Source of the DNA: Sphingomonas sp. IW22
Lineage (GTDB): Bacteria; Pseudomonadota; Alphaproteobacteria; Sphingomonadales; Sphingomonadaceae
DNA length: 64,000 nucleotides
Reading direction: 5' to 3'
NCBI RefSeq assembly: GCF_041321155.1
Contig: NZ_JBGGWB010000005.1
Coordinates: 124,001 to 188,000, forward strand
The translations under genes and the position numbers were made by a program. The notes below the pieces were generated by a model that made no database searches, was not told the DNA's origin, and saw only the letters and a program-made list of their open reading frames with translations. This document shows, in pieces, positions 1-8,448 of this stretch. Numbering within the stretch: the stretch's first letter is position 1; each line of letters opens with the position of its first letter.

Positions 1-2
1 CC

Positions 3-86
3 CCTGCCGGGTTCCGCCGCATGGCAGAGGCAGTTGCGATCGAGGCGCTGGCTGCGCCGGTCGCGGGTCGCATCACCGGGCCCTAA
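3..86 (+). CDS. 3' end of an unidentified ORF cut by the window edge
   Basis: A frame open from the first bases ends at TAA 84-86 and gives a 27-residue Ala-rich tail ending in GRITGP. It lies just before the copA remnant on the same strand. No family can be named from so short a piece, and it may be chance. An internal ATG lies at 21. Confidence 0.2.
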   Translation, partial: PAGFRRMAEAVAIEALAAPVAGRITGP

Positions 87-97
87 ATTGACGGGCG

Positions 98-1119
98 ATG
101 GCGTCAACCATTCGCCCCTTTGCCGGTTCAGTCCGATCTGTCGCGCTGATGCTGCTGGCGCTGACCGCCCATTGGCCCGGCTGGACCAGCCCCGTTTCCG
201 AGGGGGCGGCGCCGCCCGAATTCTCGGGCAACGAGATCACCCTGACCGTCGATCACCTCATGCGCCGCGTCGACGGGCGCAGCAGCCATGACATCGGCAC
301 CAACGGCCATGTGCCCAGGCCGCTGATCCGGCTGAAGGAAGGACAGTGTCCGCATCCAAGTCGACAACCGGCTCGATGAGGAAAGGTCGGTTCATTGGCA
401 CGGGCTGATCCTGCCGTTCCAGATGGACGGCGTGCCCGGCGTCAGCTTTATGGCGAACGCCGCCGCTGCCCTGCGGCGCGAACATGGCGGGATGGCGTTC
501 AACCAGGTCATGGTCGACCTGGCCGAAGTGCAGGTGCGCGACGGCAAAGAGGGCTATCGCTGGGAAGGGGCGGCAAGGTTCGGCGCCGACATCCACCGCG
601 TCGTGCTGAAAAGCGAGGGGGAGGGCGATTTCGGCGGTCCGCTGGGCCATGCAGAGGCGCAACTCCTCTATTCGCGCGCTGGATGCCTATGCCAATCTGC
701 AACTTGGCGTGCGCCAGGATCTGGGGGCAGGCGTGCGCCGCAGCTATGCCAGCATCGGCGTGGAGGCGCTGGCGCCCTATTGGTTCGATGTCGAGGGCAC
801 GCTGTTCCTGTCCGACAAGGGTGAATTGTTCGCGCGCGGCGAGGCCTATTACGACCAGCGCCTGACCAACTGATGGGTCCTGCAACCGCGTGCCGAGCTG
901 AACCTGTCGGCGCAGGACGTGCCCGAAACGGGTTTGGGCGCGGGCGTCACCGATGCGGAAGCCGGGCTGCGCTTGCGTTATGAGATTGCCCGCGAGTTCG
1001 CACCCTATGTCGGCCTGTCATGGGAGCGCCGGCTTGGCCGCACCGCCCGACTGACGCGGGCGGCGCGGGAGGATACCGGCGGCCTGTCCTTCGTTGCCGG
1101 GGTGCGCGCGTGGTTCTAG
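98..1119 (+). pseudogene. copA'-'copB deletion-fusion remnant of a copper resistance locus
   Basis: The first part reads like the start of the periplasmic multicopper oxidase CopA (GPLIRLKEGQ-like stretch, then HWHGLILPFQMDGVPGVSF). At about 450 it passes straight into the outer-membrane protein CopB (LRREHGG, EVQVRDGKEGYRWEG, EGDFGG, LAPYWFDVEGTLFLS, LRYEIAREFAPYVG, final GVRAWF). Four defects are visible. Most of copA and the start of copB are missing at the joint. The frame shifts once near 343-348 and again near 678-682. A TGA at 871-873 interrupts copB, which then continues in the same frame to TAG 1117-1119. The normal gene order copA-copB explains the joint as one internal deletion. 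No working protein is expected. The final TAG overlaps the stop codon of the convergent flavoprotein gene through a shared CTAG. Confidence 0.85.
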
Positions 1120-2021
1120 CGCCGAAGCGGCGTCTGTTCATTCAGGTGGTTGCGGATCGTCGTTGACGCCACACCCGCCTGACCCATGGCGTTGGAGATC
1201 TGGTCCAGCCCCAGCACCACGTCCCCGGCGGCGAACAGGCCGGGGACGCTGGTTTGCATATGATCGTCAACGATCAGGCACCCGCCATCCTTGGCATCAG
1301 CGCCCGCCGCGATGGCAAGGTCGGAGCGGATGGTGGAGCCGAGTGCAGGGTACACGCTGTCGAACGTCATCGGCCCTTGCGCCGTCGTCACGCTCAGCCG
1401 GTGACCGGCTATGGCATAGTCTCCGCACGGCCCCTCGACCCGCGCAACGCCGGCCTTGTCCAGCGCGGCTTCGCATTCGGCGTCCAGTTCGTGCCGTTCG
1501 GGCGCGATCAGCGTGACGTCGGCGGTATAGCTTCGCAGGAACAAAGCCTCCCGCATCCCGTGGTCGCCCGTGCCGATTACGCCCACGCGCTTGTCTGTCA
1601 CTTCATATCCGTCGCAAATCGGGCAATAGCGCAGCATGCCGTGAGCCAGCGCCTCGTCATGCAGCGTTTCGGCCATGCCCTTTGGCCGGTGATTGACCAC
1701 GCCGGTTGCCAGCAAAACGGTGCGCGCACGCCATTCACGGTCGTCGCATGCCACGCGAAACGCGTCCTCGCCCGGCTCAAGCGCGGTGACGCGACACATT
1801 TCGCTGACCACGCCGAACGATGCCGCCTGCTCGCGCATCCGCGCCAGCAGGTCGGGGCCGGTGATGCCGCCGGGATAGCCCGCATGATTATGCGTGCGCG
1901 GGATCAGCGCCGCGCGGCTGGACCCGCAATCGAACAGCCGCACCGACAGGTGATAGCGCGCCAGATAGATGGCCGCCGTCAACCCTGCGGGTCCGGCGCC
2001 GATGATGATGCAATCGTCCAT
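1116..2021 (-). CDS. NAD(P)/FAD-dependent oxidoreductase, thioredoxin-reductase-like
   Basis: This 301-residue cytoplasmic flavoprotein has the thioredoxin reductase fold. The N-terminal FAD motif is [15 protein letters not shown] (residues 8-22), a CPICDG disulfide motif sits at residues 133-138 (Cys133 and Cys136), the NAD(P) motif GVIGTGDHG follows near 145, and the C-terminal FAD motif reads GLFAAGDV. The layout matches low-molecular-weight thioredoxin reductases, but CPIC differs from the usual CATC and the true partner may not be thioredoxin. I chose the ATG at 2021 because it places the FAD motif at the very start; an in-frame ATG at 2063 would add 14 residues without family resemblance. 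It is divergent from trmD and convergent with the copper remnant. Confidence 0.8.
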   Translation of the reverse strand: MDDCIIIGAGPAGLTAAIYLARYHLSVRLFDCGSSRAALIPRTHNHAGYPGGITGPDLLARMREQAASFGVVSEMCRVTALEPGEDAFRVACDDREWRARTVLLATGVVNHRPKGMAETLHDEALAHGMLRYCPICDGYEVTDKRVGVIGTGDHGMREALFLRSYTADVTLIAPERHELDAECEAALDKAGVARVEGPCGDYAIAGHRLSVTTAQGPMTFDSVYPALGSTIRSDLAIAAGADAKDGGCLIVDDHMQTSVPGLFAAGDVVLGLDQISNAMGQAGVASTTIRNHLNEQTPLRR

Positions 2022-2061
2022 GTCCTTGCCTTTCGCGCACGCCCCGACGCATGGAGATGCC

Positions 2062-2796
2062 ATGTTCGCCGCAACCGTCCTAACGCTTTACCCGGAAATG
2101 TTTCCCGGCCCGCTCGGCCTTTCGCTGGCCGGCAGGGGGCTGCGCGAGGAGCGCTGGTCGCTGGAGACGGTCCAGATCCGCGATTTCGCAACCGACCGGC
2201 ACCGTTCGGTCGACGATACGCCTGCGGGTGGCGGGGCGGGCATGGTGCTGCGCGCCGATGTGCTGGCGGCGGCATGCGATCATGTCGGCTATGATCGCCC
2301 GATGCTGGCGATGACGCCGCGCGGCGCGCCGCTCACGCAGGCGCGGGTGCGCGAACTCGCGGCGGGGCCGGGCGTGTCGATCCTGTGCGGCCGGTTCGAG
2401 GGGTTCGACGAACGTCTGTTCGAAGGCCGCTCGATCGAGCCGGTTTCGATCGGCGACTATGTCCTGTCGGGGGGCGAGATGGGGGCGCTGGTCACGCTGG
2501 ATGCTTGCGTTCGGCTGATTCCCGGCGTAATGGGCGCGGCTTCGAGTGGAGACGAGGAAAGCTTCGAAAGCGGCATCCTCGAATATCCGCAATATACCCG
2601 ACCCGTCGAATGGGAAGGGCGCACGATCCCCGAAGTGCTGCGATCGGGGGATCATGCGAGGATCGCGGCCTGGCGAAAGCACATGGCCGAAACCGATACA
2701 CGGCTAAGGAGGCCGGACCTTTGGGAGCGTCACAGTGGCGTTCGGGTCGGTTCTCCCTCTGGCGCGCAGCGAAAAGACTGGGACGAACAGACATGA
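2062..2796 (+). CDS. trmD: tRNA (guanine(37)-N1)-methyltransferase TrmD
   Basis: This SAM-dependent trefoil-knot methyltransferase makes m1G37 in tRNA and so prevents frameshifting. It has 244 residues, the usual family length. The knot motifs are [13 protein letters not shown] (107-119) and [11 protein letters not shown] (129-139), followed by GDEESFESG (about 163-171) with the catalytic Asp region. The start at ATG 2062 gives the typical N-terminus [16 protein letters not shown] and is preceded by GGAG at 2053-2056. The stop TGA overlaps the rplS start (ATGA), so the two genes are probably translationally coupled, as in the common trmD-rplS order. Confidence 0.95.
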   Translation: MFAATVLTLYPEMFPGPLGLSLAGRGLREERWSLETVQIRDFATDRHRSVDDTPAGGGAGMVLRADVLAAACDHVGYDRPMLAMTPRGAPLTQARVRELAAGPGVSILCGRFEGFDERLFEGRSIEPVSIGDYVLSGGEMGALVTLDACVRLIPGVMGAASSGDEESFESGILEYPQYTRPVEWEGRTIPEVLRSGDHARIAAWRKHMAETDTRLRRPDLWERHSGVRVGSPSGAQRKDWDEQT

Positions 2797-3182
2797 ACCT
2801 GATCCAGCAGATCGAGGCCGAACAGATCGCCAAGTTCCTGGCGAACAAGAACATCCCCGACTTCCGTCCGGGCGACACGCTGAAGGTCGGCGTGAACGTG
2901 GTCGAAGGCGAACGCCGCCGTGTTCAGAACTACGAAGGCGTGTGCATCGCGCGTTCGAACAAGGGCATGGGTTCGAACTTCACCGTTCGCAAGATGTCGT
3001 TCGGTGAGGGCGTCGAGCGCGTCTTCCCGCTCTATTCGCCGAACATCGATTCGATCGAAGTCGTTCGCCGCGGCGTCGTGCGTCGTGCGAAGCTCTATTA
3101 TCTGCGCGGCCGCACCGGCAAGTCGGCTCGTATCGCCGAACGCCGCGATCCGCGTCGCACCGAAACCGCCGCCGCCGAATAA
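2793..3182 (+). CDS. rplS: 50S ribosomal protein L19
   Basis: This 129-residue protein of the large subunit lies at the 30S-50S interface. The family signature is clear: [16 protein letters not shown], then [32 protein letters not shown] and [19 protein letters not shown] short Ala/Glu tail ends the protein. The ATG at 2793 overlaps the trmD stop. A strong bidirectional terminator follows at 3206-3243. Confidence 0.97.
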   Translation: MNLIQQIEAEQIAKFLANKNIPDFRPGDTLKVGVNVVEGERRRVQNYEGVCIARSNKGMGSNFTVRKMSFGEGVERVFPLYSPNIDSIEVVRRGVVRRAKLYYLRGRTGKSARIAERRDPRRTETAAAE

Positions 3183-3205
3183 TCGGCGCGGCCGGACGGC
3201 CAGAC

Positions 3206-3243
3206 AAAAAGGGCGCGGCGGGAAACCCTGCCGCGCCCTTTTT
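3206..3243. terminator. bidirectional intrinsic terminator between rplS and queA
   Basis: The arm AAAAAGGGCGCGGC (3206-3219) continues with GGG, an AAA loop (3223-3225) and CCC. After one bulged T it is closed by GCCGCGCCC (3230-3238) and TTTTT (3239-3243). The A-run on one side and T-run on the other make it work for both rplS (+) and queA (-), which converge here. Confidence 0.9.
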
Positions 3244-3261
3244 CATGTCCGGTCGATGGGT

Positions 3262-4287
3262 TCAGGGCAGCAGTAGCGACGCGTCGCCATAACTGTAGAA
3301 GCGATAGCCGTCGGCAATCGCATGGGCATAGGCCGCCTGCATCCGCTCCAGCCCCATCAGCGCCGATACCAGCATGAACAGCGTGGATCGCGGCAGGTGG
3401 AAGTTGGTCATCAGCCCGTCGATCCCGCGAAAGCGATAGCCCGGCGTGATAAAGATCGCGGTATCGCCCTCAAACGGCCGGATCACTTTGTCCTCACCCG
3501 CCGCGCTTTCGATCAGGCGCAGGCTGGTCGTGCCCACCGCGATGACCCGCCCGCCGCCTGCGCGCACGGCGTTCAGGCGGTCGGCGGTAGCGGCGTCGAT
3601 GCGGCCCCATTCGGCGTGCATCGCATGGTCGGCGGTGTCGTCGGCCTTGACCGGCAGGAAGGTGCCCGCGCCGACATGCAGCGTCAGCGTGGCATGGCCG
3701 ATCCCGGCAGCCTCCAGCGCGGCGAGCAGGCCAGGCGTGAAATGCAGCGCAGCCGTCGGCGCGGCGACGGCGCCGGCTTCCCGTGCGAACATCGTCTGAT
3801 AATCGTCGGCGTCGCGTTCGTCGGTCGGGCGCTTGGCGGCGATATAGGGCGGCAGCGGCATCCGGCCCGCACGCTCCAGCAACAGCTCGACCGGCTCGTC
3901 GCCCGCGAAGTTCAAGGCGAAGCTGCCGTCGGCAGCGCGGTCGCTGGCGGTCGCGGTTACGCCGCTGCCGAAATCAATGGCATCCCCTTCGCGCAGCCGC
4001 TTCGCGTTGCGGATAAAGGCGCGCCAGCGGCGCGGCCCTTCGCGCTTGTGCAGGGTGGCGCCGATCCGGGCATCCCCCCGTGTCCCTTCAAGCTGGGCCG
4101 GAATGACCCGCGTGTCGTTGAACACCAGGCAGTCGCCGGGTCGCAGGCACGTGGGCAGTTCGCTGACGATGGCGTCGCGTGTTTCCGCCGCGTCAAGCAG
4201 CAGCATCCGCGCGGCATCGCGCGGAGACGCGGGGCGCAGCGCGATGCGTTCGGGCGGCAGTTCGAAATCGAATAGGTCGACCTGCAC
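3262..4287 (-). CDS. queA: S-adenosylmethionine:tRNA ribosyltransferase-isomerase QueA
   Basis: QueA transfers and isomerises the ribosyl group of SAM to preQ1 in tRNA to give epoxyqueuosine. At 341 residues it is of normal length. It starts with the typical [19 protein letters not shown] and carries [56 protein letters not shown] and [19 protein letters not shown]. It is the last gene of the minus-strand run xseB-ispA-coaD-PPIase-queA and starts only 6 bases after the PPIase stop. Confidence 0.96.
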   Translation of the reverse strand: MQVDLFDFELPPERIALRPASPRDAARMLLLDAAETRDAIVSELPTCLRPGDCLVFNDTRVIPAQLEGTRGDARIGATLHKREGPRRWRAFIRNAKRLREGDAIDFGSGVTATASDRAADGSFALNFAGDEPVELLLERAGRMPLPPYIAAKRPTDERDADDYQTMFAREAGAVAAPTAALHFTPGLLAALEAAGIGHATLTLHVGAGTFLPVKADDTADHAMHAEWGRIDAATADRLNAVRAGGGRVIAVGTTSLRLIESAAGEDKVIRPFEGDTAIFITPGYRFRGIDGLMTNFHLPRSTLFMLVSALMGLERMQAAYAHAIADGYRFYSYGDASLLLP

Positions 4288-4293
4288 GTGCGC

Positions 4294-4983
4294 TTACTTC
4301 GTGCCCGGCAGCGTCACTTCCTCCTCACCCTCCGGCAGCGCGGCGGCGGGGGCGGGCGGCTGGTAGGCGGGCGGGTTGTCCGATGCGATCCAGGCATGGA
4401 CAATGCGCGCGGGGTTCGCCGGCGGCTCACCGCGCGGGATCGAATCGACATATTCCATGCCGCCGATCACACGTCCGAACACGCTGTAATCCTTGTCGAG
4501 GCTCAGGCGCGGGGTGAACATGATGAAAAACTGGCTGTTCGCGCTGTCCTCTGCCGCCTTTCGCTGTTCGGGCGTCGCGCCTTCCGGCGCACCCTGACGC
4601 GCGGCAGATACGGCACCGCGCACGTGCGGCAGATAGCTGAACTCGGCGGGCAGGTCGGGCAGGTCCGATCCGCCGCTGCCGTCGCCCTTGGGATCGCCCG
4701 ACTGGGCCATGAACCCTTCGATCACACGGTGGAAGACGATGCCGTCATAGAATTTCTGGCGGGTCAGCGTCTTGATCCGCTCGACCATCTTGGGTGCGAC
4801 GTCGGGACGCAACCAGATCGTCACGCGCCCGCCGGTCGACAGGTCGAGCAGCCACAGATTTTCCTTGTCGGTCGTCGGCGGCGGCGTCTTGCGTCCGGCG
4901 ACCGGGCTTTCGATGAGCTGAGCCGAGGCGGGCGATGCCAACCCCATGCCGACAAGAGCGAGAAGCGAGAGAAGAAAACGCAT
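4294..4983 (-). CDS. periplasmic cyclophilin-type peptidylprolyl isomerase
   Basis: This 229-residue prolyl isomerase has an N-terminal signal peptide (hydrophobic core LLSLLALVGMGLA, likely cleavage after SPASA near residue 21). The cyclophilin core includes FHRVIEGFMAQSGDPKGDGSGG with the catalytic Phe-His-Arg, then SQFFIMF and SVFGRVIGGMEYVDSI. An insertion, RQGAPEGATPEQRKAAED, precedes the SQFFIMF strand, as in several alphaproteobacterial PpiA homologues. The tail is Pro/Glu rich. It acts on folding of exported proteins and lies between coaD and queA in one run. Confidence 0.9.
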   Translation of the reverse strand: MRFLLSLLALVGMGLASPASAQLIESPVAGRKTPPPTTDKENLWLLDLSTGGRVTIWLRPDVAPKMVERIKTLTRQKFYDGIVFHRVIEGFMAQSGDPKGDGSGGSDLPDLPAEFSYLPHVRGAVSAARQGAPEGATPEQRKAAEDSANSQFFIMFTPRLSLDKDYSVFGRVIGGMEYVDSIPRGEPPANPARIVHAWIASDNPPAYQPPAPAAALPEGEEEVTLPGTK

Positions 4984-5054
4984 GGATACCCCGAAGCCGG
5001 TCAGTCGGGCGGGGGTCTAGACCAGAACGCACCCGCTGGAAATGGGTGAGGAGA

Positions 5055-5561
5055 TCAGCTGCCCTTGCGACCGATCATCGCGACGCGGGCGGTCACGTCG
5101 GCGGCGACGGCGGGGCCGACGAAACGGCTGATGTCACCGCCATAAAGCGCGATTTCCTTGACCAGTCGGCTGGCAATGGGTTGCAGCGACACGTCGGCCA
5201 TCAGAAAGACCGTTTCGATGCGGTCGTTCAGCTGCTGGTTCATGCCGGCCATCTGATATTCATATTCGAAATCGGCCACCGCGCGCAGGCCGCGGACGAT
5301 CATTTCCGCCCCCTCACGCTCGGCAAAGTCCATCAGCAGCGAATCGAACGCGACGACATGGATCTCGCCCTCGATCCCGACGACTTCGCGCCGGACCATC
5401 TCCATGCGTTCGTCCAGCGTGAACATCGGCGATTTGGACGGGTTGGTGGTGACGCCGATGACCAGCCGGTCGACGATGCGCGCCGCGCGGCTGATGATAT
5501 CCATGTGACCCAGCGTCACCGGATCGAAGGTGCCGGGATAAACGGCGGTGCGCGTGGTCAT
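5055..5561 (-). CDS. coaD: phosphopantetheine adenylyltransferase
   Basis: CoaD adenylates 4'-phosphopantetheine to dephospho-CoA, the penultimate step of coenzyme A synthesis. It has 168 residues, the usual size. The nucleotidyltransferase motif is YPGTFDPVTLGHMDII at the N-terminus; EFEYEYQMAGMN-like sequence and VKEIALYGGDISRFV follow. The family motif usually read as ISST is ASR here (QPIASRLVKE). The start at ATG 5561 gives the standard N-terminus MTTRTAVYPG. An open frame continues upstream into ispA, but only as a shadow. Confidence 0.95.
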   Translation of the reverse strand: MTTRTAVYPGTFDPVTLGHMDIISRAARIVDRLVIGVTTNPSKSPMFTLDERMEMVRREVVGIEGEIHVVAFDSLLMDFAEREGAEMIVRGLRAVADFEYEYQMAGMNQQLNDRIETVFLMADVSLQPIASRLVKEIALYGGDISRFVGPAVAADVTARVAMIGRKGS

Positions 5562-5574
5562 GTGGCGAAAACTC

Positions 5575-6486
5575 TCAGCGATCGCGTTCAAGCGTGAAGC
5601 GGGCCAGGTCGCGCAGCAGGTCCGCTTCCGCGCCATAATTGTGCAGATGGGCAATCGCCTGATCGACCAGCATTCGCGCCTGTTCACGCGCGCGGTCGAC
5701 GCCCAGCAGCGAGACGAAGGTTTCCTTGCCCGCCGTGCCGTCCTTGCGCAGCGCCTTGCCCACCTTGTTCTCGTCCCCCTCCACATCGAGCAGGTCGTCG
5801 GCAATCTGGAAGGCAAGGCCGATGTCGCGGGCATAGCCCTTAAGTCCGGTGCGCCCCTCTGGCACGACGCGGCCCAGAATCGCGCCAGCCTCCACCGAAC
5901 AGGCGATCAGCGCGCCGGTCTTCATCGCCTGAAGCCGGGTGACGGTGGGCAGGTCGAAGCTGGCGCGTTCGGCCTCAAGGTCCATCATCTGGCCGCCGGC
6001 CATCCCCGCCGGACCCGATGCATGGGCCAGGCATTGGATCAGTTCGGACCGGACGAAGGGGTCGGGGTGCGTCCGCTCGTCCGCCAGCACTTCGAACGCC
6101 AGCGCGTGCAGGCAATCGCCCGCCAGGATCGCGGTCGCTTCGTCGAATACCTTGTGCACCGTGGGTTTGCCCCGGCGCATATCGTCATTGTCCATCGCCG
6201 GCAGGTCGTCATGGACCAGGCTGTAGACATGGATGCACTCAATCGCAGTGGCCACGCGCGCAGCGGCCTGACGATCGACGCCGAACAGCCGGGCGGTGGC
6301 GAATACCAGCAGCGGGCGCAGCCGCTTGCCCCCGCCGATCGCGGCATGGCGCATGGCGCGGTACAGATTGCCGCGGGCATCGTCGGGAATGGGCAGCAGC
6401 GCGTCGAACTGCCGATCCATTTCGGCCATGATCTCGCGCATCGCATTCTGAAGCGCGAGGCTGGGGCTGGCGATAGTCATTCCCAT
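5575..6486 (-). CDS. ispA: polyprenyl synthetase family protein (farnesyl diphosphate synthase type)
   Basis: This class I trans-prenyl synthase condenses isopentenyl diphosphate units to farnesyl diphosphate, the precursor of quinone chains, bactoprenol and carotenoids. The 303-residue protein has both Asp-rich motifs: DDLPAMDNDD near the first third and DDLLD later, plus GGKRLRP. ATG 6486 overlaps the xseB stop (TGATG), which favours coupled translation; a second in-frame ATG at 6480 is possible. The xseB-ispA order is common in bacteria, often followed by dxs, which is absent here. Confidence 0.92.
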   Translation of the reverse strand: MGMTIASPSLALQNAMREIMAEMDRQFDALLPIPDDARGNLYRAMRHAAIGGGKRLRPLLVFATARLFGVDRQAAARVATAIECIHVYSLVHDDLPAMDNDDMRRGKPTVHKVFDEATAILAGDCLHALAFEVLADERTHPDPFVRSELIQCLAHASGPAGMAGGQMMDLEAERASFDLPTVTRLQAMKTGALIACSVEAGAILGRVVPEGRTGLKGYARDIGLAFQIADDLLDVEGDENKVGKALRKDGTAGKETFVSLLGVDRAREQARMLVDQAIAHLHNYGAEADLLRDLARFTLERDR

Positions 6487-6728
6487 CAGCCAGCGAATGG
6501 GGCCGTGCCCGCGACGCGGCCTTCGCCATCGGTACGGATCGCTTCGATCCGCGCCTGTGCCGCATCGAGGCGCGCGGCGCATTGCCGCTTCAACTGGTCG
6601 CCACGTTCGTAAAGGTCGATCGCTTCCTGAAGCGACGCGTCGCCGCTTTCGAGCCGACCGACAATGCGTTCGAGTTCCTTAAGCGCTTCCTCGAACGAAA
6701 GCTCGGCGATGCCCGTTTCCTCTACCAT
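6486..6728 (-). CDS. xseB: exodeoxyribonuclease VII small subunit
   Basis: This 80-residue acidic helical protein is the small subunit of ExoVII, a single-strand DNA exonuclease. The family pattern is [38 protein letters not shown]. The ATG at 6728 gives the expected N-terminus; an upstream in-frame ATG at 6803 would add 25 residues that do not fit. It is divergent from the aldehyde dehydrogenase across about 100 bases that must hold both promoters. Confidence 0.94.
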   Translation of the reverse strand: MVEETGIAELSFEEALKELERIVGRLESGDASLQEAIDLYERGDQLKRQCAARLDAAQARIEAIRTDGEGRVAGTAPFAG

Positions 6729-6829
6729 GTCCCCGCTATGCGGCAGGTTGGGGGCCGCTTGCAATGGGGGAGCGGAGCCAATGGGCGCCCGGTTGGTTTT
6801 CACGGAAATGCCATCGTGAAGGGGTCTCC

Positions 6830-8194
6830 ATGTTCGAAACCGTCAATCCCGCCACCGGAGAGCCGCGTCCGCCGATCGAGGAGCTGGACGATAACGCGCT
6901 GGAGGCGTGCATCGCCCGGGCGGCAGCGGCTTTTGCCGAATGGCGCCTGAAGCCGGTCGATGCCCGCACCGCCCTGTTGGGCCGCATCGCCGACGCGTTC
7001 GAGGCGAACAAGGACCGGCTGGCCCGTACCGCGACCGAGGAGATGGGCAAGACGCTGAAATCGGCGGTTGCAGAGGTCGAGAAGTGCATCGCGGGTTTCC
7101 GCTTCTATGCCAGCGATGGGCCATCCTTTCTGGAGGACCGGGAGGTCGTCTATGACGGCGGCCGCGCCATTGCGCGCTGGCAACCGCTTGGGCCCGTACT
7201 GGCGATCATGCCGTGGAACTTCCCCTATTGGCAGGTGGTCCGGTTCCTCGCGCCGACGATCCTGGCGGGGAATGTCGGCTTGTTGAAGCATGCGTCGATC
7301 ACACAGGGCTGTGGCGCGCTGATCGAGGAGATGGTGCAAGCCGCCGGTGCGCCGGAGGGGCTGTTCCAGAATCTGCCGATCAAGTCAGGCAAGGTGGATG
7401 CCCTGATCGCCGACGAGCGAATCGCTGCCGTCACCCTGACCGGCAGCGAGGGCGCGGGGCAGAAGGTAGCCGAAGCGGCTGGACGGGCGTTGAAGAAGGT
7501 GGTGCTTGAGCTTGGCGGGTCGGACCCGTTCATCGTCATGCCCAGCGCCGATCTGGACAAGGCGGCACAGGTCGCGGCCAAGGCGCGCATCCAGAATGCG
7601 GGCCAATCCTGCATCTGCGCAAAGCGCATGATCGTGCATGGCGACGTGTATGACGCGTTTCTGGAGAAGTTCACCGCAGCGATGGCAGCGGCGACGCTGG
7701 GCGACCCGATGGCACCGGACACCGATATCGGTCCGCTGTCGAGCTTCGAGCAGCGCGATACCGTGGTTGAGCAGGTGGCCCGCGCACGCGATCAGGGCGC
7801 ACAGCTATTGTTCGGTGCGCAGAAGCCCGATCTGCCGGGCGCCTATCTGACGCCCGGCATCCTGTGCGATGTCGATCCCGACAGCGAGATTGCCCGCGAA
7901 GAGATGTTCGGCCCTGTCGCGATGGTTTTTCGCGCGTCCGATCTCGACGCTGCCGTCGCACTGGCAAACGATGTGCCGTTCGGCCTGGGTTCTTCGATCT
8001 GGACCGAAGATGCGGAGGAGCGCGACCGCCTGATCCGCGATCTGCAATGCGGCATGGTGGCGGTCAATCAGATGTTGGCGTCGGTGCCGCAGGCGCCCTT
8101 TGGCGGGATCAAGCGGTCGGGCCATGGCCGGGAACTGGGGCCATGGGGCCTGCATGAGTTCATGAATCTGAAGGCGGTGATGCTGACCGAATAG
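6830..8194 (+). CDS. NAD-dependent aldehyde dehydrogenase, succinate-semialdehyde type
   Basis: This 454-residue ALDH superfamily enzyme oxidises an aldehyde to an acid. Cofactor and active-site stretches are visible: [41 protein letters not shown] with the general-base Glu, and [14 protein letters not shown] with the catalytic Cys. The C-terminus has [15 protein letters not shown]. The short form beginning [10 protein letters not shown] is typical of succinate-semialdehyde dehydrogenases of the GabD/Sad type, but the substrate cannot be settled from sequence alone. ATG 6830 follows GAAGGGG at 6818-6824. Confidence 0.85.
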   Translation: MFETVNPATGEPRPPIEELDDNALEACIARAAAAFAEWRLKPVDARTALLGRIADAFEANKDRLARTATEEMGKTLKSAVAEVEKCIAGFRFYASDGPSFLEDREVVYDGGRAIARWQPLGPVLAIMPWNFPYWQVVRFLAPTILAGNVGLLKHASITQGCGALIEEMVQAAGAPEGLFQNLPIKSGKVDALIADERIAAVTLTGSEGAGQKVAEAAGRALKKVVLELGGSDPFIVMPSADLDKAAQVAAKARIQNAGQSCICAKRMIVHGDVYDAFLEKFTAAMAAATLGDPMAPDTDIGPLSSFEQRDTVVEQVARARDQGAQLLFGAQKPDLPGAYLTPGILCDVDPDSEIAREEMFGPVAMVFRASDLDAAVALANDVPFGLGSSIWTEDAEERDRLIRDLQCGMVAVNQMLASVPQAPFGGIKRSGHGRELGPWGLHEFMNLKAVMLTE

Positions 8195-8252
8195 ATGCTG
8201 GACCCGATTGGGCGGCCGCGACAAGGCGGGCAGGAAAGACGGAGAGAAAGCG

Positions 8253-8444
8253 ATGTTCGTCAACTTCAACGGCGACTGGCCGCCCCAGCCGGAACCGCCG
8301 CCGCGCCCGACCCCGCCGCGACTGGACAAGCGCGCCCGCACGCGTTTCACCTGGGTTATCGCGTTCAACCTGTTGCTGCTTCTGTTGATGCCGCTGGCGG
8401 GCGTCACGCTGTTCGATGCAGTGGTGGCGCTGTTCCGCGGCTGA
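8253..8444 (+). CDS. small Pro-rich single-pass membrane protein, unknown function
   Basis: This 63-residue protein has a Pro-rich N-terminal stretch (WPPQPEPPPRPTPPRL), a basic patch (KRARTR) and one hydrophobic helix, VIAFNLLLLLLMPLAGVTLF (about 36-55). The basic residues before the helix suggest the N-terminus is cytoplasmic. ATG 8253 is preceded by GGAGAG at 8241-8246. It follows the aldehyde dehydrogenase on the same strand and converges with fadD with only four bases between the stops. I do not recognise a family. Confidence 0.6.
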   Translation: MFVNFNGDWPPQPEPPPRPTPPRLDKRARTRFTWVIAFNLLLLLLMPLAGVTLFDAVVALFRG

Positions 8445-8448
8445 TCCG

